Assembly (NCBI RefSeq): GCF_020866965.1
Contig: NZ_JAJATX010000008.1
Location: forward strand, 78,925-142,924
Direction: 5' to 3'
Length of the DNA: 64,000 bases
From: Microvirga roseola
Lineage (GTDB): Bacteria; Pseudomonadota; Alphaproteobacteria; Rhizobiales; Beijerinckiaceae
Made by a program: the position numbers and the translations under genes. Positions 10,017-19,100 of this stretch are shown here, one piece after another. The notes under the pieces are model-generated. The model made no database searches and was not told the origin of the DNA. It saw only the letters and a program-made list of their open reading frames with translations. Within the stretch, counting starts at the first letter, position 1. Every line of letters begins with the position of its first letter.

Positions 10017-10080
10017 GAACGATTGGTACGTTCATTATCGTTTTTTGCTATTTTGAAATTTCTGATACAGCTTTTCAGAA
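10017..10080. promoter_or_regulatory. Divergent regulatory region with two candidate operators
   Basis: Between the amine operon and the RpiR-type regulator gene are an inverted repeat GAACG-N7-CGTTC (10017-10033) and a second one TTCTGA-N9-TCAGAA (10060-10080). Both are A/T-rich compared with the surroundings. RpiR-family proteins bind such dyads, so these are plausible sites for the adjacent regulator. Binding is inferred from position only. Confidence 0.45.
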
Positions 10081-10096
10081 CCGTCAAGGAGGGGCT

Positions 10097-10984
10097 GTGG
10101 ATCGATCCGGAATGCGCGATGGGAGAGACCTCCCCCCAGCCGACCAGCCCAGCCTCGCCGAGCGCATCCGGCACGAGATGGATTCCTTCACGCCGAGCGA
10201 AAAACGGGCGGCGCACCTGCTCCTGAGCCATTATCCCTTCGCCGGCCTGGATACCGCTGCGGAATTCGCCTCGCGCGCGGGGATCTCCGCCCCCTCGGTC
10301 CTGCGTTTCGTCACGCGGCTGGGATTCGGCGGCTTTCCCGATTTCCAGAAGCATTTGCGCGAGGAACTCGAGGCCCAGCTCCTGTCCCCGCTCGCCAAGG
10401 CCGGCCCCTCCGACAAGGGACAGGGCGCACCCGCCCTCGCCTCCTTCGCGGAAGCGGTGATCGGGAACCTGCGTGCGACGGTGGACAATATCGCCCCGGC
10501 CGAGTTCGATGCGGTGGTCGCGCTGCTCAGCGACCCGCGCCGGAACATCCATTTCACGGGAGGGCGTTTCACGGGCGCACTCGCCCGCTATGCGGAAAGC
10601 CATTTCCGCATCGTCCGCAGCCAGGTGGACTTCATCGAAGGACAGCCCGCCCTCTGGCGCGACCGGATGATCGAGATCGGAAGGAAGGACGTGATCGTCG
10701 CCTTCGACATCCGCCGTTACCAGGAGGATGTGATCGCCCTGTCAGAAACCGCGGCGGGACAGGGTGCGACGGTCGTGCTCCTCACCGACCCCTGGCTCTC
10801 CCCCATCGCCCGCGTGGCGCGCCATGTGCTGCCGGCCCATATCGCAGCACCCTCGAACTGGGATTCCTCGGCGGCGCTTCTCCTGCTCACGGAGGCCATC
10901 GTCGCAGCCGTCACCAAGCGCCTGTGGGAGACGGCGAAGCCGCGCATGGAGGCGGTCGAGCGGCTCAGAAACGAGCGCTCCTGA
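10097..10984 (+). CDS. MurR/RpiR-family transcriptional regulator with SIS domain
   Basis: The 295-residue protein has an N-terminal helix-turn-helix (about residues 15-90: FTPSEKRAAHLLLSHYP, GISAPSVLRFVTRLGFGGF) and a C-terminal SIS-like domain (NIHFTGGRFTGALARY; GATVVLLTDPWLSPIA) that senses a ligand. The start is GTG 10097, 3 bases after AAGGAGGGG. It faces the amine operon and most likely controls it in response to an amine-derived metabolite, even though RpiR proteins are best known for sugar phosphates. The stop lies 3 bases before the end of the next, convergent gene. Confidence 0.9.
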   Translation: MDRSGMRDGRDLPPADQPSLAERIRHEMDSFTPSEKRAAHLLLSHYPFAGLDTAAEFASRAGISAPSVLRFVTRLGFGGFPDFQKHLREELEAQLLSPLAKAGPSDKGQGAPALASFAEAVIGNLRATVDNIAPAEFDAVVALLSDPRRNIHFTGGRFTGALARYAESHFRIVRSQVDFIEGQPALWRDRMIEIGRKDVIVAFDIRRYQEDVIALSETAAGQGATVVLLTDPWLSPIARVARHVLPAHIAAPSNWDSSAALLLLTEAIVAAVTKRLWETAKPRMEAVERLRNERS

Positions 10985-10987
10985 TCC

Positions 10988-12037
10988 TCACTCTCCCGGC
11001 GCCACCTTTTCCCGCTGCAGCCAGCCGATGAGGAAGGGCAGGATGAGGCCGATGCCAAGAAACCGGACGAGGTGGTGGATGCCGACGTAAAGCGGATCGA
11101 GCCCGAGAACGAGGGCCAGCACCGTCATGGCCTCGAGCCCGCCCGGCGCGAAGGCGACGAGGCTGTTGGCGAAGCTCACCCCCGCGAGCAGAGCGGCGAG
11201 CGCAGCGAAGAGCGTGGCGACAGTCATCCCGACGAGAAAGGAACCGAGCGCCGCCGTCAGGGCCCGCCGCAGGGTCGAGCGCTGGATGTTGCGGAAACGC
11301 TCGGCGATGAAGATGCCGATGAGCACGAGGCCGCCCGTCGCGATGACGGGAGGAATGACGCCGGTCACCACCTCCGTGGCATGGCTCACCGTGCTCACGA
11401 CGGTGGCGCCGAGCAGAACCGGCGCGGCAACTTTCAGGATCTTGAACACGGCACCCAGAGCAAGGCCGCCCAGCAGAACGACGGCCATGCCGACCGGCGT
11501 CGCGACCGGCAGCCCCTCGCCGATCAGGGCGCCGATATTGGCCCCTCCGCCGGTGAGAACCACGAGGCTCGGCAACAGCGCGATCAGCACGAAGAGACGC
11601 AGGTTCTGGGCGATGGCGATGGAGGCCACATCCGCCTTCCGGTCGGCCGCGACCGCAAGCACCGTCGAGAGCGCGCCGGGAACGGAGGCCAGCACCGCAT
11701 CCGCCCTGCGCCAGCCGGACATGCGGGTAAGCCAGAGCGTGGAGGCGGCAGAGATCGCGAAGACACCGATGACCAGAAGGACGAGGCTGCCCGGATAGCG
11801 CCCCACGGCTGCAACCGCCGCCGGCGTCACCGCAGCGCCCATGGCCGCGCCCGAAATCAGCATCGCCGCATCGGCGAGAGCCCGCGGCATGGACACGGCC
11901 CAGCCGGTCAGTCCCCAGAGCGTCGTCGCAATCGCAGCGCCGGAGAGCCATGCGGCCGGGACGCCGAGCCAGTGGAAGACGAGGCCGCCGAGGCAGGCAA
12001 CGAGAATCTGGGCGAGATGGGCAAGGATGAGGCGCAT
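10988..12037 (-). CDS. AbrB-family integral membrane protein (putative transporter)
   Basis: From ATG 12037 (MRLILAHLAQILVACLGG) the protein has 349 residues, nearly all in about ten hydrophobic helices arranged as two similar halves. Landmarks are GLVFHWLGVPAAWLSGA, LASVPGALSTVLAVAADR and AFAPGGLEAMTVLALVLG. This matches Pfam PF05145 (AbrB, once called ammonia monooxygenase regulator), whose substrate is not firmly known. An upstream extension in frame to 12175 has no membrane or domain character and crosses a large hairpin, so it was not used. Inner membrane location is secure and the function is open. Confidence 0.85.
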   Translation of the reverse strand: MRLILAHLAQILVACLGGLVFHWLGVPAAWLSGAAIATTLWGLTGWAVSMPRALADAAMLISGAAMGAAVTPAAVAAVGRYPGSLVLLVIGVFAISAASTLWLTRMSGWRRADAVLASVPGALSTVLAVAADRKADVASIAIAQNLRLFVLIALLPSLVVLTGGGANIGALIGEGLPVATPVGMAVVLLGGLALGAVFKILKVAAPVLLGATVVSTVSHATEVVTGVIPPVIATGGLVLIGIFIAERFRNIQRSTLRRALTAALGSFLVGMTVATLFAALAALLAGVSFANSLVAFAPGGLEAMTVLALVLGLDPLYVGIHHLVRFLGIGLILPFLIGWLQREKVAPGE

Positions 12038-12142
12038 GATCGAAACTGAACGGAGTCGAAAGCCGCTGACGGTCGGGCGGGACTTCCCGCCCCCACGTCC
12101 CAGGACCATTTCGGCGGCGACACCGTCACCGAATCCGCTTTT

Positions 12143-12176
12143 CATGAAGCTCCTCCTTGCAGGAAGGAGCTTCATG
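12143..12176. repeat. Perfect 12-bp inverted repeat between aminotransferase and AbrB-family genes
   Basis: CATGAAGCTCCT and AGGAGCTTCATG flank a 10-base spacer. The dyad lies 106 bases upstream of the AbrB-family start and downstream of the aminotransferase stop on the same strand. It could be a weak terminator (no clear U-run), an operator, or an mRNA hairpin that presents an AAGGAG-like sequence. A second short dyad (TGAGGT/ACCTCA) is at 12221-12241. Confidence 0.5.
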
Positions 12177-12255
12177 CCGGGATCACCGAAGGGTCAATCT
12201 TGAATCAAGTTATCAACCTATGAGGTCTCTTCCTCACCTCAGCGGATGAGAGCCG

Positions 12256-13458
12256 TCACGCCACGAGCTTCGGCAGGGCGGCGGCGATGCGCCGGACCGC
12301 CTCCTCCAGATCCTCCGCCTTGCGCAGGTAGCAGAGGCGTAGGTAGCCCTCGCCCGCCTCGCCGAAGGCGGAGCCGGGCGCGAGACCGACATTCGCCTCG
12401 TCGATGAGGCGGAATGCGATGTCCTTGGAGCTGGTCGCACCCTTGATCTTGAGGAAGGCGTAGAATGCGCCGCTCGGTGGCGGAAGCTCCACGAGGCCCG
12501 TTTCCGCCAGCCGTCCGACGATCTCGCGCCCGGCCTTCGCCTGGGCGATCTGCTCGGCAAGGAAGTCGTCGCCCTGCTCGATGGCGGCGACGCCCGCCCG
12601 CTGAACGAAGACCGGCGTCCCCGATGTCTGGTACTGGAGCAGGTTCTCGATGACTTGCCCGAGTGCGGGCGGGGCCTCGATCCAGCCGAGCCGCCAGCCG
12701 GTCATCGCCCAGTTCTTGGAGAAGGTCTGAACGAAGAGGATCTTGTCTTCCGGCGTCATGATGTCACGGAAGGACGGCGAGCGTCCCTCGACCGTCAACG
12801 CCGGATCATGAACGAACCGGCTGTAGATCTCGTCGGCGACGATCCAGAGGCCGTGCCTGCGGGCCAGTTCCAGCGCGGCCTTGAGATCCGCGCGGCTTGC
12901 GGTCCAGCCCGTCGGGTTCGAGGGCGAGTTGATGACAAGTACGCGGGTGCGCGGCGTGATGGATTGTTCCAGCCGCTCGAAGTCGAGGTGCCAGCCCTGC
13001 GCATCGATGGTCATCGGCACGGCGACGGCCCGTGCGCCGGAAATCGTGATGGCGCCCACGAAGTTCGGCCAGGCGGGGGTCGGCACCAGCACCTCGTCGC
13101 CGGCGCCGCAGGTCATGCGAAAGGCGATCTGCATCGCAGGCATTCCGCCGGAGGTGACGAAGATGCGCTCCAGATCGAACGGCTTGCCGTAGACCTGCTC
13201 GTGGTAGCTGGCGATGGCCTGGCGCAGTTCCGGAATGCCGCGCTGGTAGGTGTAGAAGGTCTCGCCGTCCTTCAGCGACCGGGCCGCCGCCTCGCAGATG
13301 AAGGCGGGCGTCGGCAGATCGCCCTCGCCCACCCAGAGCGGGATGATGCCCGGGCGTCCCCGACCGTAGCTGAACACATCCACGATGCCGCTCGTCGGAG
13401 CCTGCTCCGCTTCCGGGCGCAGATTGAGAAGGGAGGAAATCGAAACGGATGCGTTCAT
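12256..13458 (-). CDS. PLP-dependent class I/II aminotransferase
   Basis: The 400-residue protein is a fold-type I aminotransferase. It has the motif INSPSNPTGW, the Asp/Tyr pair in VADEIYSRF and the Schiff-base lysine in VQTFSKNWAMTGWRLGW. It would exchange amino groups between an amino acid (aspartate or an aromatic one is typical) and 2-oxoglutarate in the cytoplasm. ATG 13458 lies 9 bases after GAGGA. A TTG three codons earlier is an alternative start. It is not obviously part of an operon, being followed 74 bases after its stop by an inverted repeat. Confidence 0.9.
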   Translation of the reverse strand: MNASVSISSLLNLRPEAEQAPTSGIVDVFSYGRGRPGIIPLWVGEGDLPTPAFICEAAARSLKDGETFYTYQRGIPELRQAIASYHEQVYGKPFDLERIFVTSGGMPAMQIAFRMTCGAGDEVLVPTPAWPNFVGAITISGARAVAVPMTIDAQGWHLDFERLEQSITPRTRVLVINSPSNPTGWTASRADLKAALELARRHGLWIVADEIYSRFVHDPALTVEGRSPSFRDIMTPEDKILFVQTFSKNWAMTGWRLGWIEAPPALGQVIENLLQYQTSGTPVFVQRAGVAAIEQGDDFLAEQIAQAKAGREIVGRLAETGLVELPPPSGAFYAFLKIKGATSSKDIAFRLIDEANVGLAPGSAFGEAGEGYLRLCYLRKAEDLEEAVRRIAAALPKLVA

Positions 13459-13532
13459 CAAGGCCAATCCTCAAACAGGCGCTCAGGCATGGCCCGTTCG
13501 CCTGCCAAAGGCAAGCGTCGCCGCCCCATTCA

Positions 13533-14003
13533 TCAAAAGAAGCGAAAGGATCCATCGGATCCGGTGATGGAACAGGCGGCCTTCTGTTCTTTGAGGATGT
13601 CGCGGATTTCCGAAAGGAGCTGCACGTCGGCGGGGAGTTCCGGCGCCTTCGCTGTGCCCGCCTTGTCGTCCTCCGTACGCCGCAGCCGGTTCATCGCCCT
13701 CACCACGAAGAAGAGGATGAGGGCCACGATGAGGAAAATGATCGTGACCGTGATGAAGTTGCCCCAGGCGAGGACTGCGCCCTGCTTCTTGGCTTCGACG
13801 AGCGACTGCGCCGTGACGGTGTCGGCCAGCGGGATGAAGTAGTTCGAGAAATCGAGGCCGCCTGTGATGGCCCCGATGATCGGCGTGAAGATGTCGCCGA
13901 CGATGGAATCCACGATCCGGCTGAAGGCCGCGCCGATGATGACGCCGATGGCGAGGTCGACCACATTGCCGCGCAGGGCGAACTTCTTGAACTCGTTCAA
14001 CAT
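13533..14003 (-). CDS. mscL: Large-conductance mechanosensitive channel MscL
   Basis: The 156-residue protein begins [21 protein letters not shown], the conserved amphipathic helix and first membrane helix of MscL. It continues with [21 protein letters not shown], a periplasmic loop, a second helix ([18 protein letters not shown]) and a cytoplasmic helix. It forms a pentameric pore in the inner membrane that opens under osmotic down-shock. It is slightly longer than the E. coli protein because of a longer C-terminal tail. ATG 14003 was chosen over an in-frame codon at 14024 because it starts the conserved MLNEFK motif. Confidence 0.97.
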   Translation of the reverse strand: MLNEFKKFALRGNVVDLAIGVIIGAAFSRIVDSIVGDIFTPIIGAITGGLDFSNYFIPLADTVTAQSLVEAKKQGAVLAWGNFITVTIIFLIVALILFFVVRAMNRLRRTEDDKAGTAKAPELPADVQLLSEIRDILKEQKAACSITGSDGSFRFF

Positions 14004-14060
14004 GGCCGGACCCTCTCGTCTCAATCGTCGAGCTTAAAGGTGTCCGGCCTGCAATTTTCG

Positions 14061-14588
14061 TCAAGCGCTGCGTGCCGCCAGCAGGTCCTGCAGGTCGAGG
14101 CGGCGGGTGACCATCTGCAATTCGCCGTCCGGCGTGCGCGGCCACTGGTCCGTCGGCCTGTCGACATAGAGTTCGATGCCGTTGCCGTCCGGATCGCTCA
14201 GGTAGAGCGCCTCGCTCACCCCGTGATCGCTCGCGCCCTGGAGCGGGATATCCGCCTCCGCCAGCCGGCCGAGAGCATCGGCCAAAGCCGCCCGCGTCGG
14301 ATAAAGGATCGCCACATGGTAGAGGCCCGTCGTGCCGGGAGGCGGCGGCGAGCCGCCTTTGCTCTCCCAGGTATTGAGCCCGATATGGTGGTGATAGCCG
14401 CCTGCCGAGACGAAGGCGGCCTGGGTGCCGTAGCGCTGCATCAACTCGAAGCCGAGAACGCCGCAATAGAAGGCGAGCGAGCGGTCAAGGTCGGCCACCT
14501 TCAGGTGGACATGCCCGATACGGACGCCGGGATCGATGGGGCGGGCCGCCGGAGATCCGGCGGCCGGGGAAGCATTGGGATCGCTCAT
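14061..14588 (-). CDS. VOC-family (glyoxalase/extradiol dioxygenase-like) protein
   Basis: The 175-residue protein begins, after a short variable leader, with IGHVHLKVADLDRSLAFY and ends with YLSDPDGNGIELY, the two beta-alpha-beta halves of one VOC module. Metal-ligand positions are the His in GHVHLK, the His in GLYHVAI and the Glu in GIELY. Such proteins act as dioxygenases, glyoxalases or resistance proteins. It follows the DoxX-like gene by 11 bases and is probably co-transcribed with it. DoxX plus catechol-dioxygenase-like pairs are known as quinone/catechol stress operons (for example catDE in Bacillus). GGAAG five bases before ATG 14588 supports that start. Confidence 0.85.
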   Translation of the reverse strand: MSDPNASPAAGSPAARPIDPGVRIGHVHLKVADLDRSLAFYCGVLGFELMQRYGTQAAFVSAGGYHHHIGLNTWESKGGSPPPPGTTGLYHVAILYPTRAALADALGRLAEADIPLQGASDHGVSEALYLSDPDGNGIELYVDRPTDQWPRTPDGELQMVTRRLDLQDLLAARSA

Positions 14589-14599
14589 GGCTGCTTCCA

Positions 14600-15034
14600 T
14601 CAGGCCGACCGGGTGGACAACGCGGGAGCAGCCTTTGCCGATCCGGACGACAGGGCGTAGGCACCGTCGCCGAGGAGGGCCTGCGCCCCCAGGGCCGCGA
14701 TCCAGAACGCCAGGAATTCCCAACCGCCGTTGGGGTTGGAGAAGAAGAACCCGGCCGAGCCGTGGACCGTGACGATGGCACCAAGGAGGATCGGGATGAG
14801 CGCCAGCGCCGCCCAGCGGGTCAGGAAGCCGAGGATCAGGGCGAGGCCGCCGGCCAGTTCGGCCAGAATGACCACATAGGCCAGGAAGGACGGCAGGCCG
14901 AGAGTGCCGAAGAACTGCGCCGTGCCGGCGGGCGTGAAGACGAAGATCTTGAGGCCCGCATGGGCCAGGAAAAGAGCCCCCAGCGTCACACGGAGGACAA
15001 GGGCGGCATAGGGAGCGGTGCGGGTGTCGATCAT
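14600..15034 (-). CDS. DoxX-family membrane protein
   Basis: The 144-residue protein has four hydrophobic helices. It begins APYAALVLRVTLGALFLAHA and contains LAELAGGLALILGFLTRWAA, typical of the DoxX/DoxD family (Pfam PF07681). These are small inner-membrane proteins linked to quinone and thiol redox chemistry. It is the first gene of a two-gene unit with the VOC-family gene. It is divergent from a LysR-type gene 98 bp away, which is its probable regulator. ATG 15034 starts just before the first helix and was preferred over a longer in-frame extension that enters the promoter region. Confidence 0.88.
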   Translation of the reverse strand: MIDTRTAPYAALVLRVTLGALFLAHAGLKIFVFTPAGTAQFFGTLGLPSFLAYVVILAELAGGLALILGFLTRWAALALIPILLGAIVTVHGSAGFFFSNPNGGWEFLAFWIAALGAQALLGDGAYALSSGSAKAAPALSTRSA

Positions 15035-15086
15035 GGGGAGAGGTCTCCTGCTTTGGAACTCCCATATGACCTCAAACCAAAGACAT

Positions 15087-15111
15087 GATAATCGCTCCAT
15101 CCGAATATCAG
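15087..15111. promoter_or_regulatory. Candidate LysR-type operator in the doxX/lysR divergent region
   Basis: A dyad TGATA-N15-TATCA is centred in the 98-bp divergent region. LysR-type regulators bind interrupted dyads placed like this between their own gene and the target. Assignment rests on position and symmetry only. Confidence 0.4.
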
Positions 15112-15132
15112 CTCACACCCGGGGAGTGAGAC

Positions 15133-16047
15133 ATGCTCGACCGCGTCACCAGCATGCAGGTCTTCGTTCGCGTGGCCGCGCTCGGCAGCTTCTCGGCGGC
15201 GGCGCGGGCGCTTCACCTCTCACAGACCATGGTGACGAAGCACATCGCCGCCCTTGAGGAACGGCTCGGGATCAAGCTTCTGAACCGCTCGACGCGCCGG
15301 CTGGTCCTGACCGAAGGCGGGCGCAGCTATCTGGCCGCCTGCGAGCGCATTCTGGCCGAGATCGAGGAGGCGGAAGCCTCGGCCAGCCTCGACCGGATCG
15401 AGCCCCGGGGCACCTTGCGCCTCAATGTCCCCCTCACCTTCGGCTTCCGTCAGATCGTCCCGGCTCTCGCCGAGTTCAGCCGCCTCTACCCGGCCATTTC
15501 CGTCGATCTCGGCCTAGCGGACCGCTATGTGGACCTGATCGAGGAGGGCTGGGATCTGGCGATAAGGATCGGGCGGCTGAAGGATTCGAGCCTCATCGCC
15601 CGGCGGCTTGCCCCCTGCCGCATCGTCGTCTGCGCCGCGCCGTCCTACCTCGAGGCGCATGGGACACCGAAGACCCTGGAGGATCTCTCCCGCCACAACT
15701 GCCTCGGCTACACCTTGTCCAGCACCGTCGGCGCCGATCGCTGGGCGTTCGGAGCGGAGGGCGAGATGGTGGCGTCGGTCCAGGGCAATCTGCGCGCCAA
15801 CAACGGCGACGCCCTGCTTGCCGCGGCGCTGGCCGGACAGGGGCTGATCTATCAGCCGACCTTCCTCGTGGGCGACAGCCTTCGCGAGGGAACGCTCATT
15901 CGCCTCCTCGACGACTACCCGGCCTACGAGGTGGGCGTCCACGCCGTCCTGCCCTCGGGCCGGCAGGTCCCGGCCAAGGTGCGCGCCTTCGTGGAGTTCC
16001 TGAGCCGGCGCTTCGCGCCTGAGCCGGAATGGGACCGGGGCTTGTGA
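15133..16047 (+). CDS. LysR-family transcriptional regulator
   Basis: The 304-residue protein has the LysR helix-turn-helix at residues 3-60 (MQVFVRVAALGSFSAAARAL, LSQTMVTKHIAALEERLGIK) and the LTTR effector domain after it (GTLRLNVPLTFGFRQIVPAL, DLAIRIGRL). It belongs to the DsdC/PecT-like subgroup that often controls quinone- or aromatic-stress genes. ATG 15133 is preceded by GGGGAGTGAGAC. The gene is divergent from the DoxX/VOC unit and probably controls it in response to an electrophile or aromatic compound. Confidence 0.92.
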   Translation: MLDRVTSMQVFVRVAALGSFSAAARALHLSQTMVTKHIAALEERLGIKLLNRSTRRLVLTEGGRSYLAACERILAEIEEAEASASLDRIEPRGTLRLNVPLTFGFRQIVPALAEFSRLYPAISVDLGLADRYVDLIEEGWDLAIRIGRLKDSSLIARRLAPCRIVVCAAPSYLEAHGTPKTLEDLSRHNCLGYTLSSTVGADRWAFGAEGEMVASVQGNLRANNGDALLAAALAGQGLIYQPTFLVGDSLREGTLIRLLDDYPAYEVGVHAVLPSGRQVPAKVRAFVEFLSRRFAPEPEWDRGL

Positions 16048-16115
16048 CGATGCCTCTGTGGCGTTCGAGAGCCTGAACGGCTAAACCTGTAGCAGTTTCT
16101 TGCGAGGATCCATCC

Positions 16116-19100
16116 ATGGTCGCCAGCTGGGCGGTTATCCTGACGGCGCTGGTCTATCTCTGCCTGCTCTTCGCGGTCGCCCACTGGGGCGACAATGCGG
16201 GGCGGCGTTTCGTGCAGGGGCCGTACCGCGCGACGGTCGCCGCCCTGGCGCTCGCCGTCTACTGCACCTCCTGGACCTTCTTCGGATCGGTGGGGCTTGC
16301 CACCCATTCGGGCCTCGACTTCCTCGCCATCTATATCGGCCCCATCCTCGTCATCGGCCTGGGCCATGTCCTCATCGCCCGCATCGTGCGGGTCGCAAAG
16401 ACCCAGAACATCTCGTCCATCGCCGACTTCGTCGCCGCCCGCTATGGCAAGAGCGAGCGCGTCGCCGCTCTCGTGAGCCTGATCGCCCTGATCGGCTCCA
16501 TTCCCTATATCGCGCTACAGCTGAAGGCGGTTTCGTCCTCCCTCGACGTGTTCCTGACCGCCGCCAACGGCACCGTGCCGACGGAAATCCCGTTCGTCGG
16601 GAATCTCTCGCTCGTGGTCGCCTTCGTGCTCGCGGGTTTTGCGGTCGCCTTCGGCACGCGCCACACGGACGCCACCGAGCACCAGGACGGGCTGATGATG
16701 GCGATCTCGCTCGAATCCGTGGTGAAGCTCGTCGCCTTTCTGGTCGTCGGCGGCTACGTCACCTTCATCATGTTCGACGGCTACGACGCCATCGTCGACA
16801 GGCTTCATGCACAGGGTATCAGCGCGAACATCGCAGGGCGCACCTCGGGCTTCGGCAGCTACATCACCCTGATCCTGCTCTCCGCCTGCGCCGCCCTGCT
16901 GCTGCCGCGCCAGTTCCACATGACCGTGGTCGAGAACCGTGGCATCGGGGACATCAAGCGCGCGGCCTGGATGTTTCCGCTCTACCTCGTGCTCATCAAT
17001 CTCTTCGTGATCCCGGTGGCGCTCGCAGGCCTCGCCGTTTTCCCCGAGGGCACCATCGACCGCGACATGACGGTGCTGGCCCTGCCGCTCCTCAACGATG
17101 CGGGCACCATCGCCATCATCGCCTTCCTCGGCGGCTTCTCGGCGGCCACCGCCATGGTCATCGTCGATTCCGTGGCGGTGGCGGTGATGATCTCGAACCA
17201 CCTCGTCATGCCCATCGTCCTGCGGCGGCGGTCCTTCGCCGGCATGGATCCCGGCGGGTTCGTCATCGCCGTCCGGCGCGCCTCGATCGTGGCGGTCATC
17301 CTCCTCGCCTATGTCTATTACCGGAACTCGGGCGAGGCGGCGCTCGCCGCTATCGGCCTGCTCTCGTTCGCCGCCATCGCGCAGGTCGCCCCGGCCTTCC
17401 TCGGCGGGCTGATCTGGTCGCGCGGCACGGCGCTGGGCGCCAGCGCCGGCCTCATCGCTGGCTTCATCACCTGGGCCTACACGCTGCTCCTGCCCAGCCT
17501 CGTCTGGGACGGGGTGTTCTGGTCCGATGTGGTCGTGACCGGTCCCTTCGGGATCACCGCCCTCAAGCCCACCGCCCTGTTCGGAGTGGACCTGCCCCAG
17601 CTCACCCACGGCGTCGTCTGGAGCCTGTCGCTCAATATTCTCTGCTATGTCGGCTTCTCCTTCTGGCGGCCCGCGACGGCCTTGGAGCAGATCCAGTCCA
17701 ACGTCTTCGTCGGCGAGACGCCCGTTTCCGTCGCGCCGAGCTTCCGCCTTTTCCGCGCGAGCGTGACCGTGGACGAGCTGCGCGCGACCATCGCCCGCTA
17801 TCTCGGCGAGGAGCGCACGACGCGCTCCTTCGAGGGCTTCGCCCACAGCCGCGGGCAGAGCCTGGAGCCGCGGGCCGAGGCCGACATCCACCTCCTGCGC
17901 TATGCGGAGCACCTCCTGGCGTCGGCCATCGGAACCGCGTCCTCGCGCCTCGCCCTCTCGCTGCTTTTGCGCCGCCGCACCGTCTCGACCAAGGCCGCCC
18001 TCAAGCTGCTGGACGACGCTTCGGCTGCGATCCAGCACAGCCGCGATCTGCTCCAGCACGCGATCAACTATGCCAAGCAGGGCATCACGGTGCTCGACCG
18101 CGACCTGCGCCTGCTCGCCTGGAACCAGGCCTTCGTCGATCTCTACGACCTGCCGCCCAACCTCGTGCGCGTCGGCGTCGGCATGGACAGCATCATCCGC
18201 TTCAATGCGGAGCGCGGCTCCTACGGCGCCGGCGAGCTGAATGCGCTGATCCAGGCGCGCATCGATTCCTTCCTGCACGATTTCGCACCGGTGCGCCTCA
18301 GGCTCTATCCCTCCGGCAAGGTGATCGAGATCCGCTCCAACCCGCTGCCCGATGGAGGTCTTGTCACAACCTACACGGACGTGACCGAAACCGTGCAGGC
18401 GGAGGAGGAAAGCCGCCGCGCCAACGAGACGCTGGAACAGCGCGTGCGCGAGAGAACCGAGGAGCTGACGCGCCTCAACGAGGCGCTCAGGAACGCCAAG
18501 GCCGAGGCGGACGAGGCGAACATCTCGAAGACGCGCTTTCTCGCCGCCGCCTCCCACGACATTCTCCAGCCGCTCAACGCAGCGCGGCTTTACGCGACAT
18601 CGCTCGTGGAGCGCGACCGGGACGCGGGCGACGCGACCCTCGCCGAGAATATCGACGCCTCCCTCGACGCGGTGGAGGAAATCCTCACGGCGCTTCTCGA
18701 CATCTCGCGCCTCGATACGGGCGCGATGAAGCCGCAATGGTCGAGCTTCCGCATCGACGAGCTCTTCCGTCAACTCGAGCGCGAATTCGACCCGGTCGCG
18801 CGGGAGAAGGGTCTGAAGCTTACCTTCGTCCCCTCCTCCCTCACGATCCGCTCCGACCGCCGCCTGCTGCGCCGCCTCCTGCAGAACCTGATCTCGAATG
18901 CGATCAAATACACGCTGAAGGGACGCGTGCTCGTCGGCGCGCGGCACCGCCACGGGCATCTCGTGCTGGAGGTCTGGGATACGGGCCTCGGCATCCCGCC
19001 CTCGAAGCAGCGCATCGTGTTCCGCGAGTTCCAGCGCCTCGACCAGGGCATGAAGGCCGCGCGCGGCCTTGGCCTTGGCCTGTCCATCGTGGAGCGCATC

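Noticed and set aside
10017..10033. GAACG-N7-CGTTC considered as an SOS box
   Set aside because: The half-sites are inverted rather than direct GTTC-N7-GTTC repeats, and the neighbouring genes are metabolic.
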